Source of the DNA: Saturnia japonica
Taxonomy: Eukaryota; Arthropoda; Insecta; Lepidoptera; Saturniidae
DNA: 64,000 bases
Assembly: GCA_033032175.1 (NCBI GenBank)
Contig: CM065306.1
Location: 11,364,001-11,428,000 of the forward strand
Reading direction: 5' to 3'
Shown here: one piece after another, positions 1-12,560 of the stretch
Numbering within the stretch: the first letter of the stretch is position 1
Layout: every line of letters begins with the position of its first letter
Program-made: the position numbers and the translations under genes
Notes under the pieces: model-generated
The model's database searches: none
What the model was told of the DNA's origin: nothing
Seen by the model: only the letters and a program-made list of their open reading frames with translations

Positions 1-345
1 CTTCAAGTTTTATTTGCGCCACATAAGGTACCCTATGCCCTTCTCCAAGGTTCAATATATCTCTATAACAAAAATTCTACAAAACTGGCTTGATGGTTCC
101 TTCATTCGAATTTACATCCCCTATTTCACCCCTTCAAGTTTCATTTTTTCGACAAAAAGTAGCCTATGTCCTTTCCAAAGGTCCAATCAACCTCTATACC
201 AAAAATTTATCAAAATCGGTTTGATGTGTTCTTCATACAAACTTTAAACCACTATTTCACCCCTTAAACTATATTTTCGCTACATAAAGTACCCTATGTC
301 CTTTCCCAAGGTCGAATCCAAAATCAAGATCAAAATCGAATAAAT
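1..345 (-). repeat. Satellite-like tandem units of about 131 bp (three copies)
   Basis: Three diverged units start near 1, 132 and 263. Each contains cttcaagttt or a close variant, a 'taccctatgtcctt' block and a 'ttcaccc' end. The same family occurs in the opposite orientation at 63165-63620 and as a partial unit at 575-770. The frames here are incidental. Confidence 0.8.
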
Positions 346-574
346 TCTAAATTACTTATACTTTCAAAAAAGAGTTACTGTGTCACTATGTATCAGAGGA
401 TTTAAATCCGGATTGATTATCACAAATGCAATATATAAGAATTCGCAGGCGAAGATAATGCATCGGAAAAAATCTTCAGCAGCTTCCAATATAATGAATA
501 ATATAATTAAATACTAGTTATTCTAAATAAACACTAATCCTTAATCCATACTAATAATAATAATATTATAAATG
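346..574. other. Unassigned A+T-rich sequence
   Basis: No coding frame, RNA gene or recognisable repeat end is seen here. Confidence 0.5.
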
Positions 575-770
575 CGAAAGTAACTCTGTCTGTCTATTAC
601 GTTTTCACGCCTAAACCGCTGAACCAATTTTGATGAATTTTGGTATAGAGATAGATTGAACCTTGGGAAAGGACATAGGGTACTTTTTGTAGCGAAAATA
701 AAACTTTAAAGGTAAAAAATAGGAGATGAAAGTATGTAAGAGGGAAATATCAGCTTCCATGACAACCAGT
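575..770 (+). repeat. Partial satellite-family unit
   Basis: It begins 'gcgaaagtaactctgtctgtc', followed by the 'accgctgaaccaattttgatg' stretch and a 'gggaaaggacatagggtac' stretch. It is the same family as 1-345 and 63165-63620, here in plus orientation. Confidence 0.75.
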
Positions 771-1299
771 TTGTTGATTTGAAATGACAGCGATGTCAAT
801 GTTGATTTATTGACCGTGTTATAAAGAAATGTTTTATATTTCTAATAATTACCTATTAAATGATAGTCCAGTATTCTTTTTAGATTGGCTGAAGGTTTTT
901 AAACTGTTTAACTATGTACGCAATACAGCATAATGACTGTTTTATTTTATGACGCTGTCAAACCGTGGCTCGCGGGAGTTTATATTTATATTCTAAGCGA
1001 TATACCTATTGTAAATTATCTGGATTGTACAGTTCTGCTACAAGTGAATTATTTCATTGTGTTATTCCACATGCAGTGAAAATAAAACTTGGATAAAAGT
1101 TTGTATGAAGAACCCATTCATATGTATGCTTTTGGTAAGAAAGGAATGAAAGGGGTTTCACGTTTTTCATAAAAACCATCCCGTAGACTAGTACAATAAG
1201 GTATGATTTTAGCTATTTTTGAAGTTTTATTGGGACGGTTAATGTGTTGGGTTCATATTGGTATATATTGATAATACCATACAAACAGTAATAATCTAA

Positions 1300-1830
1300 C
1301 TTGACGTTCAAGTTAGGGATGATTGGTCTTCTGAATTTTTTGAGGACTTGTGGTTGCAAATCACAATAAACAAGAATTGTACCATTAATCTTTGTGTTGT
1401 GTATATACCAGATTATATCCCCTACGTAATGTTTGAGGATTTTCTAAGTAAATGTACTCGTATATTAGAATCTACCACTGATAGTATTTGTGTAATTGGT
1501 GGCTTTAATTAGGGGCACATCAAGTGGTTTTGTAAAACTGGTTGCCCAACGAACTACACAGATGATAAATTTAAGCTTTTGTATGAATGGGCTAATTATA
1601 GCTGTATACATCAACTTAATAATATTTACAACCATAATTAAAAAAAATGGATCTTGCATTTACTAAGACTCCTGACATATATATACACTCACTCAAACTA
1701 CGTGCCTTTAGTCGGTTAGACTTTCATCATTCACAGTTTAAACTTGATTTCTGTGGTATGTTGTTCACTTTAATAGATAATCCCTCAATTGAAAAACTGT
1801 GTTATTAAAGAACGGATTATGAAAAATGTA
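1300..1830 (+). pseudogene. LINE endonuclease-domain remnant
   Basis: Reading the plus strand with frame changes gives a VVYIPDYIP start, then SICVIGGFN followed by a stop and GHIKWF (the family form is a GDFN...IKW active-site block), then WANYSCIHQLNN, and finally LAFTKTPDIYIHS with DFHHSQF. This order is typical of the apurinic-like endonuclease of jockey/I/R1-group LINEs, a domain that nicks target DNA for reverse transcription. The aspartate of the GDFN block is Gly here and several stops occur, so it is dead. No reverse transcriptase part follows. The assignment is to a domain, not a named element. Confidence 0.65.
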
Positions 1831-1919
1831 TTCTTGATATGCATGGAAGTTGACTGGTGCGTATATGGTTCTGAACTGAGTTGTGATGATTTTGTCCAAT
1901 TTTTTTACAAAACTCTTCT

Positions 1920-2205
1920 GATCTAACCGATTCTGATCAAATTTTGTAGACGGGAAACATACATCATATCATACTATAATTGTGAGGCTATAAGAATTGT
2001 TAATAATGCATTAAAAATTCCAAATTAGAATAATAGTTTACAACCGATTTTGATGGAAATTGTACACGGGTAATACATGCCACTCCTCAATTGATACGCC
2101 ATATGAATTATCAACAATATGAGTAAAAATAAAGGGATTTAAATAATTATTGCGTAGTAACAAAAGCGTGCGGAGCCCCGGGCACACCGCTAGTAATATA
2201 ATAAA
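1920..2205 (-). repeat. Dispersed repeat family D, minus copy
   Basis: Read on the minus strand, the start 'gcggtgtgcccggggctccg' continues through 'gcacgcttttgttactacgc', 'actcat', 'ttgaggagtggcatg' and 'aatcggtt'. The plus-strand copy at 5830-6470 has the same order of blocks. It is probably the 3' part or the whole of a non-autonomous element; the family name is unknown to me. Confidence 0.7.
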
Positions 2206-2699
2206 AGAGTAATGAGTCGAAATCGATATTTGAGAAAAAAAATACTGGGGAGGTTTAGAATCCTGGACAGAACACATTTCAATAATTTTCGAAATTTTTG
2301 TCTTTCTGGCTGTCGGTATGTTAGAACGCCAATCACGCAAAAACTGCTCAACGCACATAATATTGATATGGTATTATTGTAATTTATAGTCTGAAGTTAC
2401 ATTTACTTCTTTATGTATGGACATTTAGGCGTCTAGGTACTGCGTTGAGGTTATGTACATATAAAAAAGTATGTATTTATAGTACTTTTGTAATATATTT
2501 AAAATATTTAGGGAATCATAGGGAAAAGATTTTATCTTTACATAATAAAAAAAAAACAATAAATGGAAATGTATATTTTATATTTTGTTTGTAAATGGTG
2601 CTGGACGGCTTGGTTTAAATTATCATGAAATTGATTTGATATTATTGTGACACTTAAATATATTTTCTGTAAGCACTCATATTATCAATTTAAGGATGG

Positions 2700-5050
2700 G
2701 TGTTTTTTTATTATTTTTATATATAATAATAATAATAATAAAGCTTTCTTTATTCCATACCTAATAGACAAATTTACATTTAAAAAATTACTGTTAGTAT
2801 TATTAGTTATATAAAAACTTTTATTCTTAATGTATAAATTTATTGTTAGTGTGTTAGTGATATGGATCCCTTTTGGGTAAAAGCCTCCTCTAACCCATGC
2901 CATTTATCTTTATCCTGGGCAATACTCATCCAGTTTGACCCAGCTATTTCAATAATATCATCAGCCCACTGTTTCCGTGGTCTACCTTTGCTCCTCTTTC
3001 CTGCAAGTCCTGGTCATCTTGTTACTTTTAGCGTCCATCTCTTTTCTTTGTACCTTGAAATGTGTCCTGCCCATTTCCATTTTAGACTTAGAGCATGTTG
3101 AAGAGCATCAGTAAGTTTAGTTCTTTTCCTTATCTCTTCGTTTCTGATTTTATGTATTTTTCTTAATTTTAGTATACTCCTTTCCATGGTATGTTGACAT
3201 GAAGCAATTTTATTGGTGCATGTCCATGTTTGACTTCCGTATGTTAAACTTGGCAGGATGCAAGTGTCCATTATTATTTTTTTATGCTTTATGTGGTAGT
3301 GTCCTTTCAAGAATTCTTTTAGTGTCCAAAATTTCTTCCAAGTGCAGTTAATCCTTCTATCTATTTCGATTTCGTTATTTTTTTAATCAAATGACATTTG
3401 TTTTCCTAGATACAAACCTACTTTTTTGCTGTTATTGTCCAGAGTTTGTATCATTTCCTTTAACTCTCTAGCTGATTCCGCGAAAATAACAATGTCGTCA
3501 GCAAATCTGAGGTGGCTTATATATTGGTCTTGTATCTTGAGGCCCTTGCTTTTCCAGTCGATTTCTCTAAATATTCCCTCCAACACAGCTATAAACAATT
3601 TGGGTGATAATGGGTCCCCTTGTTCTGACTCCCTTTCCTATTTTTATCTCCTTTCCTTTGTTTTCCAGTTTAATTCTGCTTTTACTCTGTGAGTAGATAT
3701 TTTTTATGATATTTATGTATGTTCTGTTTATTCCACAAGAAGTTAGTGCTGTCCAGATTGAGCTGTGCTTAATACTGTCGAATGCCTTCGAATAATCTAT
3801 GAAGGCTACATAAAGAGGACGATTATATTGTTTATGTTTTTCTAGAATTTGGTCTAATGTATGAATATGATCAATAGTGGAGAATCCAGATCTGAAACCT
3901 GCCTGTTCTATTGGCTGATTGCTATCAATTTTTGATGTCATTCTACTCAATAATATAGAGGTAAATAGTTTGTAAATGCACGGCAGTAAGCTTATTGGCC
4001 TGTAGTTTCCAATATCTGCTGGATTTCCTTTCTTGTTGAGAAGTATTATGTCTGACTTGCACCATTGTTTGGGAGCTTTTCCAGTTTCAAGGACCCTGTT
4101 GAACATTTGGGCTATGTATGGAATTAAGATAGGGGCACCTATTTGGATTATTTCGTTACTTATGTTGTCTGGACCAGGACATTTTTCAGGTTTTAATTTT
4201 TTTACATGTTTTAATAGTTCGTCATAATGTATAGGTTCTATTGTGTCTGATTCTGTGTTTTCAAAGATTTCAAAGTCTGGAGGTTCTTCGCCATGTGAGT
4301 CTTCTGGTGGCTTCATGTATAGTTCCTTGTAAAATTCTGTCGCATGTTCTATAATGTCTTGCCTTGTTTTAGTATCTTCATTACCTTTTTTAAGTTTATG
4401 AATCCAGTCTTTATGTGTGTTTAGTTCTTTGCTTGCCTTTTTGGAGCTTCTGTATTTATTTAAGTTCTTCTCTATGACTCTATTCCTGTAGATATTGTAA
4501 TCGTTTTTTATAGCCTTGTTAGTTGTTTTGAATAGGTTTTTTAACTCTTTTTTCATGTCTATAGTTTTGTTTTTAGCTGCGATTAATTCTGTGCGTTTGC
4601 TTATTAATTTTTTAGTTTCTTCACTTAGGATTCTTGAATTAATCTTTATTTCTTGTTTTTCTTTTTTTATATTTAGACTTTTTGTAATAATGTTTTCTAA
4701 TTTATCGTAATAGTCTTCTATATTAGTAATTTGTTGTGGTAGCTGTTTATTTATGTTTTCCTCTAAGTTTTTTATATATATTGATTTTTCGCTGTCTGTT
4801 TTTAATGATTTAGGTAGGGATTTAAATGTAGATCTGCTCAGTTTAGGAGATTGTATTTTAACTGTTGATCTTAATAGTGTATGGTCTGATGAAAATTGCA
4901 CATTATTTAATATTTCTATGTTTGTTACTTTTTTTGGTTTGTTACATAGAATAAAATCAATCTCATTTTTTGTTTTATGATCTGGAGATATCCATGTCCA
5001 TCTACGACTTAATTTCTTTTTAAAGTGTTCATTATGGATAAAAAAAATTT
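2700..5050 (-). pseudogene. RTE-type LINE, 5'-truncated, frame-broken
   Basis: On the minus strand the sequence begins inside the endonuclease domain (RRWTWISPDHKTKNEIDF near 5000, then SSDHTLLRS). It runs through a long open part (about 4901-3567) with the reverse transcriptase blocks GPDNISNEII, NYRPISLLPC, EQAGFRSGFST and VAFIDYSKAFDS. It then shifts frame to reach LRFADDIVIFA (about 3500), the catalytic ADD box, and ends with the RTE-type tail YGSQTWTCTN, HISRYKEKRWT, RKQWADDI and a stop near 2846. A short (ATT)n tract near 2725-2750 forms the 3' tail. The 5' truncation and lack of the start of the endonuclease indicate an aborted insertion. At least one frameshift after GVRTRGPI separates the palm motifs. 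RTE elements move by target-primed reverse transcription; this copy cannot. Confidence 0.88.
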
Positions 5051-5829
5051 ATATGTTTTTAGATATATTTTAACGTTATTTTTAAACGATTAAAATAATT
5101 ATACATAGACCTATTCGAACTAAATTTTGTACGATAGATGTCGTTGTTTGGTGTTTGCACTATAAACATTTTAATGAAATTAAACTAATCAGACATAATA
5201 TATAACATTATTATTCACTGAACATTAATGGTTTATGAAAATAAAGTTATTAAATAAAATTAATTTTCGTAAAGGACGATTAACATTTAAAATGATTTTA
5301 GTCGAGTGTTATCAAAGCTTATACAGGTCAAATACCGTAGGGTGAGATTGAGATGATGTGAGGTTTTTATTTAGTTGCTGTTTTTCATTCACGAAATATA
5401 CCACGTTGACGAAGTCGCGGGCACAGTTAGTATTGAATAAAGGCTTATTTATAAAAGTTATACACGATGAATACGAGTCAGAACTGTCATACTCATACTA
5501 GCGATATGAAAATCTTTCACAAAATTATATCTATCTACAAATCCTACCTACTAATACTAAACTACATCATTCACAACTTCACATAATAAATATTTAACTG
5601 GTGTAAGGTAAATGGTTTTACTGGCTATACCAAAAGCAATATTAAGAAATGTCAGATAATAATTATCACTCATTAAAAATAAGAATAAAATTAAACAAGA
5701 CAATTTGGGTATAAGTATGTAATATATAATCTATTCTATCAGACTGAATTGCATTTTTGAAATGAACACAAATCGTGATATTTTCTGTAAATGGGGTGAA
5801 ACAAACCTAAATTATCTATTTAGTAATCA
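5051..5829. other. Unassigned A+T-rich sequence
   Basis: No frame, RNA gene or clear repeat end is visible, apart from a 'gcgggcacagttagta' stretch near 5416 that resembles the edge of dispersed family A. Confidence 0.4.
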
Positions 5830-6470
5830 CACTAGTGGTGTGCCCGGGGCTCCGCACGCTTTTGTTACTACGCAGTAGTTGTTTACATTCCGTAATTTTA
5901 TTTTTACTCATTTTGTTGACAATTCATACGCCGCGCCGCCGTATCAATTGAGGAGTGGCATGCATTTCCCGTACAAAACTTTCAACAAAAACAGTTGAAA
6001 ATTATTATTGTAATCTACAATAATTACTAATGCGTTATTAACGATTCTTATAGCCTCTCAATTATGGTGTGGTATTATATGCTTCCATTCTACAAAATTC
6101 GATCCAAATCGGTTGAGAATTGGTGAAAACTTTTTTTTTTACTTCTTTTTGTTATTTCTAGAAGTAATATTGACATTTCTTGTAGCCAATTAATTATGTA
6201 AATACTTAGACTTCCCGTTTACAAAATTTCATGAAAATCGGTAAAGAATTAATGAAATTTTAAACTTTTGCATTTTTTACGATTTCTAAAAGTAATATTG
6301 GTATTTCTTACACCCTGTCAATTTGCCGATGACTTAAGCACCCCGTGTACAAAATTTGATAAGAATCGGTCTAGCCGTTTTTGAGTTAAATCCGGACACA
6401 CACATAGACGACAGACAGACAAATATTAAAAATACAGACAGGAGTACAGATTTATTGATAGTTTTAGTTT
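5830..6470 (+). repeat. Dispersed repeat family D, plus copy
   Basis: It starts 'agtggtgtgcccggggctcc'. It contains several spaced 'aaaatcggt' blocks and ends in 'acagacagacaaatatt', the style of ending seen in many lepidopteran non-autonomous repeats. It is the longer partner of the minus copy at 1920-2205. Confidence 0.7.
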
Positions 6471-6829
6471 AAATTTTACTGTTGTTAAATAACTTGTTTA
6501 ATTTGTTACATAATTTAGTGAAAATGTAGCATTTCAATATTAATTTTGTATTTTTCCTTGAACTTTAAATTAATGATAATAATTTATCAAATATAAGCCT
6601 TTATTATTTTATTTTCGTACAGACTATTTAATCGTAAATCGTTTTTAAGAATCTATGGACCATAGATATTATAATACATAAGTATAAAGATCAATCAATA
6701 TACTGCTTATATACCAGAACTTCAAAATCCTTTCTATTTTCCAAAACAGGATCTCAAATGAGTGACGTCAAATTAAGCTAGAAGCTTAGGAGAAAACATT
6801 ACTGGAACCTTAATTCGCGATTAAGGCAA

Positions 6830-7115
6830 ACATAGTGCGGGGTGAGTGTTATGGAGACGAAGGCTGCGGAGTCAGTGCATGTGCGGGTGTGTGCTGTGGG
6901 GAAGAGAGGTGCGGTGCGGGGCTGTGCGGGGGCCGGGCGGGGGGGTGCGACCGCGCCGCGGGCTGCCACTTCTCTGTGCTCGAGGAGCCCCGGTACACCT
7001 CGGTTTCCGGCGGGTGCTCCCTCGCGGATTCGCAACTATATCCCGTCGCGGTGGGCCTGTGTTGAGCCCGCGTGCCGTCCACGTGGCCGCCGCGCCGCTC
7101 ACCTGCTGGCAGCAC
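6830..7115 (+). promoter_or_regulatory. GC-rich, CpG-rich patch, candidate promoter/leader of the TOX-like gene
   Basis: About 280 bp of very GC- and CpG-rich sequence stand out against the A+T-rich surroundings and lie roughly 0.7 kb upstream of the first candidate coding exon. A donor-like GTGAGT occurs at its left edge (about 6842). Short frames inside it are out-of-frame readings of low-complexity GC sequence and do not look like protein. The promoter role is inferred from composition and position; no TATA box or initiator was identified with confidence. Confidence 0.4.
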
Positions 7116-7795
7116 CTTGTTTTTTACGCGCAGCTTATTGCCAAAACAATCGTAATTAACAACTATTCTCCGTACGTTGATATCAAAGTACTTAAGATTT
7201 TTTATTTATTTCGAAATATTTATTAAATTTAGTAAACTATTTTAAGTATAATACTTTGAAATTGTTTATTGCAGTTTTCTCACCAATAAATACTTTCAAT
7301 TTCACTCATTGGCATTATTAGTAATACATATCCGCAAAAAGCTCTATTCAACGATTGGTAAATGGTCAGCTTACAAATAATAATACGAAATACCTTTCTA
7401 TTTGCCACAGATATCATATTTGGCCCCGATGAACGAGTTTCGTATACCTGCCGTATGGTTGCCGTCGGCAATGTTACGATACCTAGTTGTTCGTAAATGC
7501 CCGTCATTGTATTTTTAAATAATAAATATAAGCTTACAGAATATATACATTTCGCTGCATTCTTTATTAGGTAATAATTCAATTGGCACCTAGGTATTTC
7601 CTAAAAATTACTTTATAATGAAAGAAGAATATTTTTTTTCGCGTAACTTTGAAACAACACAAATAACTTATCTTACATTAATTTGATATCAATGATATAA
7701 AAATCTTTAAAACATAATATAATTTGTTTCTTTACAAGCACATTTTTAACATAGTAAATGGACCGTCATAAATTAAAGCTAGTGTATGATTCAAA

Positions 7796-7861
7796 ATGGA
7801 GTCATCACAAACTACACCGGAACACCAAGAAAGGGCTTACAAACTTTATAACATGTACAAG
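7796..7861 (+). CDS. TOX-like gene, probable first coding exon (22 codons)
   Basis: An ATG in good context (CAAAATGG) opens 22 codons beginning MESSQTTPEHQERAY, and the last codon AAG is followed by the donor GTAAGA at 7862. It ends in phase 0, matching the phase-0 start of the exon at 23072. A candidate GC-rich promoter lies about 0.7 kb upstream. I do not recognise the peptide itself as a family signature, so assignment to the TOX gene rests on strand, phase, donor and position. A different first exon could be used instead, for example one near 12.8-13.2 kb with translation starting at the ATG inside the second exon. Confidence 0.45.
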
Positions 7862-8039
7862 GTAAGAAGTGACTCTACCTACAAGTAAACAAGTTAAGAG
7901 AGGTAGGGCACAGAGAAGTTTCTTTGGATAATTCTCTCTAGTTGGGTTAGTCCGACTGGTGGAATACCTCCACCCTACAGAAGATCGCGGCTAAATAATC
8001 TTGTGTTATGTTCCTGTGGTGAGTAGGGTTTCCACAGTT

Positions 8040-8180
8040 CCTTGGGGTAGGGGGGTTCAAGGTCGGAAACGCGCTAGCGACATCTATGGTATTACAAGCG
8101 TCCATAGGTAACGGTAGCCGCTTACCATCAGGCGGACCGTGTGCTTATTTGCCACCTTCGTTGTATAAGAAGAAACGGCG
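8040..8180 (+). repeat. LINE 3' tail fragment (CR1-like tail)
   Basis: The blocks 'cgctagcgacatctatgg', 'cttaccatcaggcgg' and 'gcttatttgccacc' match the tail that follows the CR1 reading frame at 26845-26885 and the minus-strand tail at 29285-29400. The sequence upstream (7900-8040) may belong to the same non-coding tail. Confidence 0.65.
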
Positions 8181-8389
8181 ATTTGAATGATGAAGAGTTC
8201 TTTTTTTTCTTTATTTGTGTTCGGGGTTTGTTCAATTCGTGACCATGTCACCCCAGTGAATGTCACAAAAATAATAATAATAATAAAGTAAATACAATAC
8301 AAACAAACTTTCCAAACTAAGTACTAAAATTTTCAAGTTCAACGGTTTCTAATGCCCGTCATTACAAGTTTGTAAAGCATCCCTGCTTA

Positions 8390-8800
8390 CTCAGTTGTTG
8401 GAGTAGCAAGGTAGCCCAATACATCGCAATGAATTATTAATTTTATCTTGTAGTACTAGTCTATAAGGTTGGTTTCGCACACATTCTACCATTACGTGAT
8501 AAGCATCTTCTATACTATTACACAATTCACAGTTAGAAGACGACTTAACTTTCATCAAACATAAAAAACTATTCAATGGAATGTGTCCCGAACGTAGTCG
8601 AAAGGCAGTTACTAATTCAGGGCGACTAATTTTGAATTTATAAAACCAAGTAAAATGCAACTTAGTTGGCTGTATGGTTTTGTACCATATACCTTTATTA
8701 ATTGATCGCTCATCAAAATACTCTTTCCACTTTTCACGAGATTGTTTTCTTAAGAGAAATAGAAAAGAGTTCTTTAAAAAGGGAATTCTAAGCTATTATA
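8390..8800 (-). pseudogene. LINE C-terminal fragment (Cys/His-type end region)
   Basis: The minus-strand frame reads ERSINKGIWYK, then FRLRSGHIPLNSFLCLMK, then CELCNSIEDAYHVMVEC. This is the end region after the reverse transcriptase/RNase H of R1- or I-like insect LINEs, with the C-x2-C...H...C pattern. No reverse transcriptase remains upstream. The frame runs to a stop near 8391. Confidence 0.7.
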
Positions 8801-9164
8801 GCTTAAAATGTATTCTAAAGTTTATTACAAGACAGTTTCTAACAAAAAAGAAACACCAACTTTAATGATTAATGATTCGAAGTTAAAGGTCCAATACCAA
8901 TGAAATTAAAATGGGACTACCCTTGAGGTATCCCATATCAAACAAAAAAAAAAACATCCAAATCGGTGCATAAACAAAGAAGTTATGGTTGAACATCCAT
9001 AAAAAAACTTACACTCGAATTGTGTAACTTTCCGTTTTTTTTTTGAGTCTTTTAAAAAAGGATAAAGGTTGTGAACTGAGACAATTGCCCACCTTTCACG
9101 ATTACATGTAAAACGCATCAATGCTGTATCTACATAAAAAATATCATTGGTGAATATTCATAAA

Positions 9165-9370
9165 AAACACCGGGTGATCCCGAAATACGACAAACCAAAA
9201 GAAGGCACTGTGGAGATGTTTATTTTATTACTATGTACATGGTTGTCGTGACCCCTCCCTACCAGTTCACTTGATTGCTGGAATACACAGGGTGAACCTG
9301 AAACACGACAAACCAAAAGAAAGTCATTGTAAAGATGTTTATTTTATTAGTATGTGTATGGTGGACGCGA
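9165..9370. repeat. Direct tandem duplication, about 120-bp unit, two copies
   Basis: The block 'acgacaaaccaaaagaa' followed by 'gagatgtttattttatta' at about 9185 recurs at about 9305 with small changes. The intervening spacer differs. No coding role is seen. Confidence 0.75.
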
Positions 9371-11340
9371 TCTCTACAAACCGCATTTAATGTATCCATG
9401 TTTTAACATGAAACTTTAATACAAACTAGGCTCCACACCGCCTACTTTGAGACAAAAGTGTTGCCAGCCAACAGCCGCCAACGTTGGGACCACAGATTTG
9501 TGGTTGGTTCCAAAGCATCGTTCCACCAACAACAACCAGTCTGACCCGCCGCATTAGATGTTTCTCATCAAAAAATTAAAACATAAAAAATAATGTCACA
9601 TTAGTAAGATTTTTCTAAGTGGGTTTTTTGCAGGATCTTGAAGTGTCATGTTTTGGTTTTTATTTTTAGTTCATTACTTAGGTTTTTTGATCCTATTTAT
9701 GTAATATTGGTGGCATTTTGCGTGATATAATTAGGTTGTTGTACATAAGTGAAGTGAAATACAAGAAGAAGAAGATTTTCTAAGTTTAGATTGTTACCAT
9801 ATTCAGACGATTCATAAATTAACCTCCAGTAAGAGGACTCTAAATAAATATTAACGTTTTGATGAACTAAAATAATTAAAAGTGGACTTACTTTATAATT
9901 TTTTTATGTATTTAACATACTACCATATAGATCAAATGAAATATTCTAATATTCGTAAACTGAAATTTTTGTATCGTAGTGTTGTTAAAGCCTGATCAGT
10001 AAATCACATATACATAGATAATTATTATAATATATGTATTAGAATTTTAGTTTGAAAAAAAAAAGTGTACTACAAATTAGAAGGAATTAATGTTTATTTT
10101 ACAAAACTAGTCGCACTGATGAAATTATGCGTAACAGATTCATTAAATAATTTAATTAGATTAAAACGTTTCCTTACATAGTCGCCGCCAGTAGGGTGCA
10201 AGGGGTGTACTTGCATGCACCTTCCGGTCGGAAAAGAATATAGATAGAAATTGTAAGATTTTAAAAAATTAAGTTACTGTATGAGTAAAACTGAAGGCGG
10301 TCTAAGATATTATTCAAATTTGTATAATATACAGGGTTATTGGTCCTTCACCGTAATCCCATTAAGAGGTGATAGGGGTATGACTATTTGCGATAATTTT
10401 AACCCCCATATGCATTATGCAAAAGTGAACCATTTTTGGGTTATCATGTTTTTTAGTTTTTTTCATAATAAGTCGTAAATACAACATCAAAAATTTATTT
10501 AAAAAAAATCAATTTAAATCTCATGTTTTCTTGTTCTGACTTATATCAACGATTAAACAATGATTACTTGGCAACATTAAATCAACAATTATGGGTCCAA
10601 ATTTTAAAATGTGAGACGAAAAACGATATTATTTCAATATTTTAATGAGATATTTTTCCAATAAAATGCCTTAAAAACAAAAAAAATGTTATGAAACTTG
10701 GCTTGCAGATTATTTTAAACACATAACCGTTTTCTTAGCTCTCTAACAATGCAAAACAACTAGGGACTTTTTTTCAAAGAAAATGAAAAAAAAAAAGATC
10801 ACAGAGGAAGCAGGCGGAAATTCGTATTCGAACTAAACTTAAGGTCGTTCTTTAAAATTAATTTAAAAAATGCCCAATGTAAATAAAACAAAAAATACAA
10901 ATTTAAAATAAAATTTAGGACCGGTAACAGTTTAGTAGTAATAACAATTAAGACATTTTGTAATTTAGCTTAATTAAAGTTCTTGCTCGAAGTTACTTCC
11001 CCTATTGCGTACGCAAAGTCGCATTCTTTTTCTGAGTTGTGACTTAGCTACCGGAGTAGTCAAATTATTCCGCATCGCATTTGCTATGTTTATAATTCTT
11101 GTTTTGAGTTAGTTTGGATGACACAGGCGAGACCTCGTAAACTAACTAGCTTACGGCTAGGCGAGAGTTGTAGCCTAATGTCAGATAACCTATACTATTC
11201 CTCGTGGGTTTGGCTATCATTTACAAAAAGAATTTTTCGAATTCGACTGGTAGTTTCAGAGATTAGCGTGTTTAAAGATACGAACAAAAAACTTTTCCAC
11301 TTAATTATATTAGTATAGATATAGATATGCGAAATATTCG
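9371..11340. other. Mostly unassigned intron sequence, one dispersed repeat piece
   Basis: The piece 9630-9780 (from 'ggatcttgaagtgtcatg' to 'gaagaagaagattt') belongs to the same family as 47530-47860 and the split copy at 33838-34775. The rest has only homopolymer runs and short incidental frames. Confidence 0.5.
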
Positions 11341-11750
11341 CAATTAACTCAAATTTATTGAAGTGAAAACCTTTATAGGAAGGTTTGGATATGGAGGAAA
11401 TTCATGTAAGTCATCATCGACATGGTCACGTGACGTGATAACGATATACTGAGTCTTTGTAACAATATAACTTGAATAAAGATGACAAAGATGGCGACCA
11501 CCATACACATAGTAATAAACCCATGAAGTGAAAACTTCTATAGGAAGGTTTGGATTGGGAGTAAATTTATGTAAATCGTCATTGACATGGTCACGTCACA
11601 TTTTAACGATATACGGAGTCTTTGTAGCAATATAACTAAAAAATTAAACAAATTAAAAAAAAAACAATTAAAGATATCCAAAAATAACAACTGTCTCTTT
11701 ATAGTTTTAAGTTTTCTCTTCTGTCAGCAGTCTTCATGACTACTTTGTCT
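11340..11750 (+). repeat. Dispersed repeat with internally duplicated 5' part
   Basis: A block starting 'gaagtgaaaacc' and running through 'ataggaaggtttgga' and 'gacatggtcacgtgacg' occurs twice, about 163 bp apart (11360 and 11525). It is followed by 'gttttaagttttctcttctg' and 'cttcatgactacttt'. The single-unit relative lies at 20638-20900. Confidence 0.75.
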
Positions 11751-11929
11751 TTTTAATACGCTTTAATTAGCTTCATTATTATGTATGTATGTATGGAACG
11801 GAAACTTTGAACATGATTTTGACCCCCTTCAAAACGTCGGATTAACTCAAAATTTGACATAAGACTCGTTATCCTTACTAGGATAATCAGTATTAGCGAA
11901 AATCCAACTATAAAATTAAAAATATTGCG

Positions 11930-12300
11930 TGTAATTCTGAATTCGTGATTTCTTCTACGTTATTCATTTAAATGGAAAAATGTAAAGGATAATTTTAACC
12001 TACATTAAATGTCCAAGTTAACTAAGTACCTTATCTGGATAAAGATTAATACTGAATTGAAGAATATAGCTTCGCAAATAACGTATTATTTTTAATAAGC
12101 TTTTTGAAGAACTACAATTCTTTAATACATTATTTACGCTGGCAAGTGCTTTTGCGGTGCCAACACAAAAAAAAGAAGAAGTAACCTTCCGTAAAAAATT
12201 CTCTAAATGGTACTAAAAACCGCATTTAAATCTGTTGCGTAGGTAGTTTAAAAGATCTAAGCGTACATAGGGTCAGACAGTGGGAAGCGACTTTACTTTA
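11930..12300 (+). repeat. Dispersed repeat family C, copy 1
   Basis: The blocks 'tccaagttaactaa', 'ttatctggataaaga', 'gctttttgaagaactacaat' and 'gatctaagcgtacat', then 'gggaagcgact' at the end, occur in the same order at 31180-31745. No coding frame is seen. Confidence 0.75.
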
Positions 12301-12354
12301 TAATATGTATAGAAGATCTATCTTATATTATATTATCATCTTATATATATCTAT

Positions 12355-12560
12355 ATTATATCTATATAATAAGGCGGAAAAGTTTTATTGTTTTGTTTAA
12401 ACACGCTTATCTCTGGAACTACCAGTCGTATTCGAAAAATTATTTTTGTATATGATAGCCACATTCACGGGGAATAGTATAGGCTATTTAACATTAGGCT
12501 ACAACTCTTAGCAAGCCATAAAATTTAGCTTTGTTAAGTAAGTCAGAAGAGGAAGACCTC
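12355..12560 (+). repeat. Dispersed repeat with 'aaggcggaaa' head and 'gaactaccagtc' block
   Basis: It matches 33075-33260 (inside the hAT element) through 'ctaccagtc', 'tttttgtatatgatag' and 'aatagtatag.ctattta'. It is non-coding. Confidence 0.7.

Noticed and set aside
6799..7226. Several overlapping open frames in the GC-rich patch
   Set aside because: They occur on both strands and in all frames because stops are rare in GC-rich sequence. No domain or splice support is seen.
7280..7582. 100-codon minus-strand frame
   Set aside because: It has no recognisable domain, A+T-type composition and no splice or promoter evidence.
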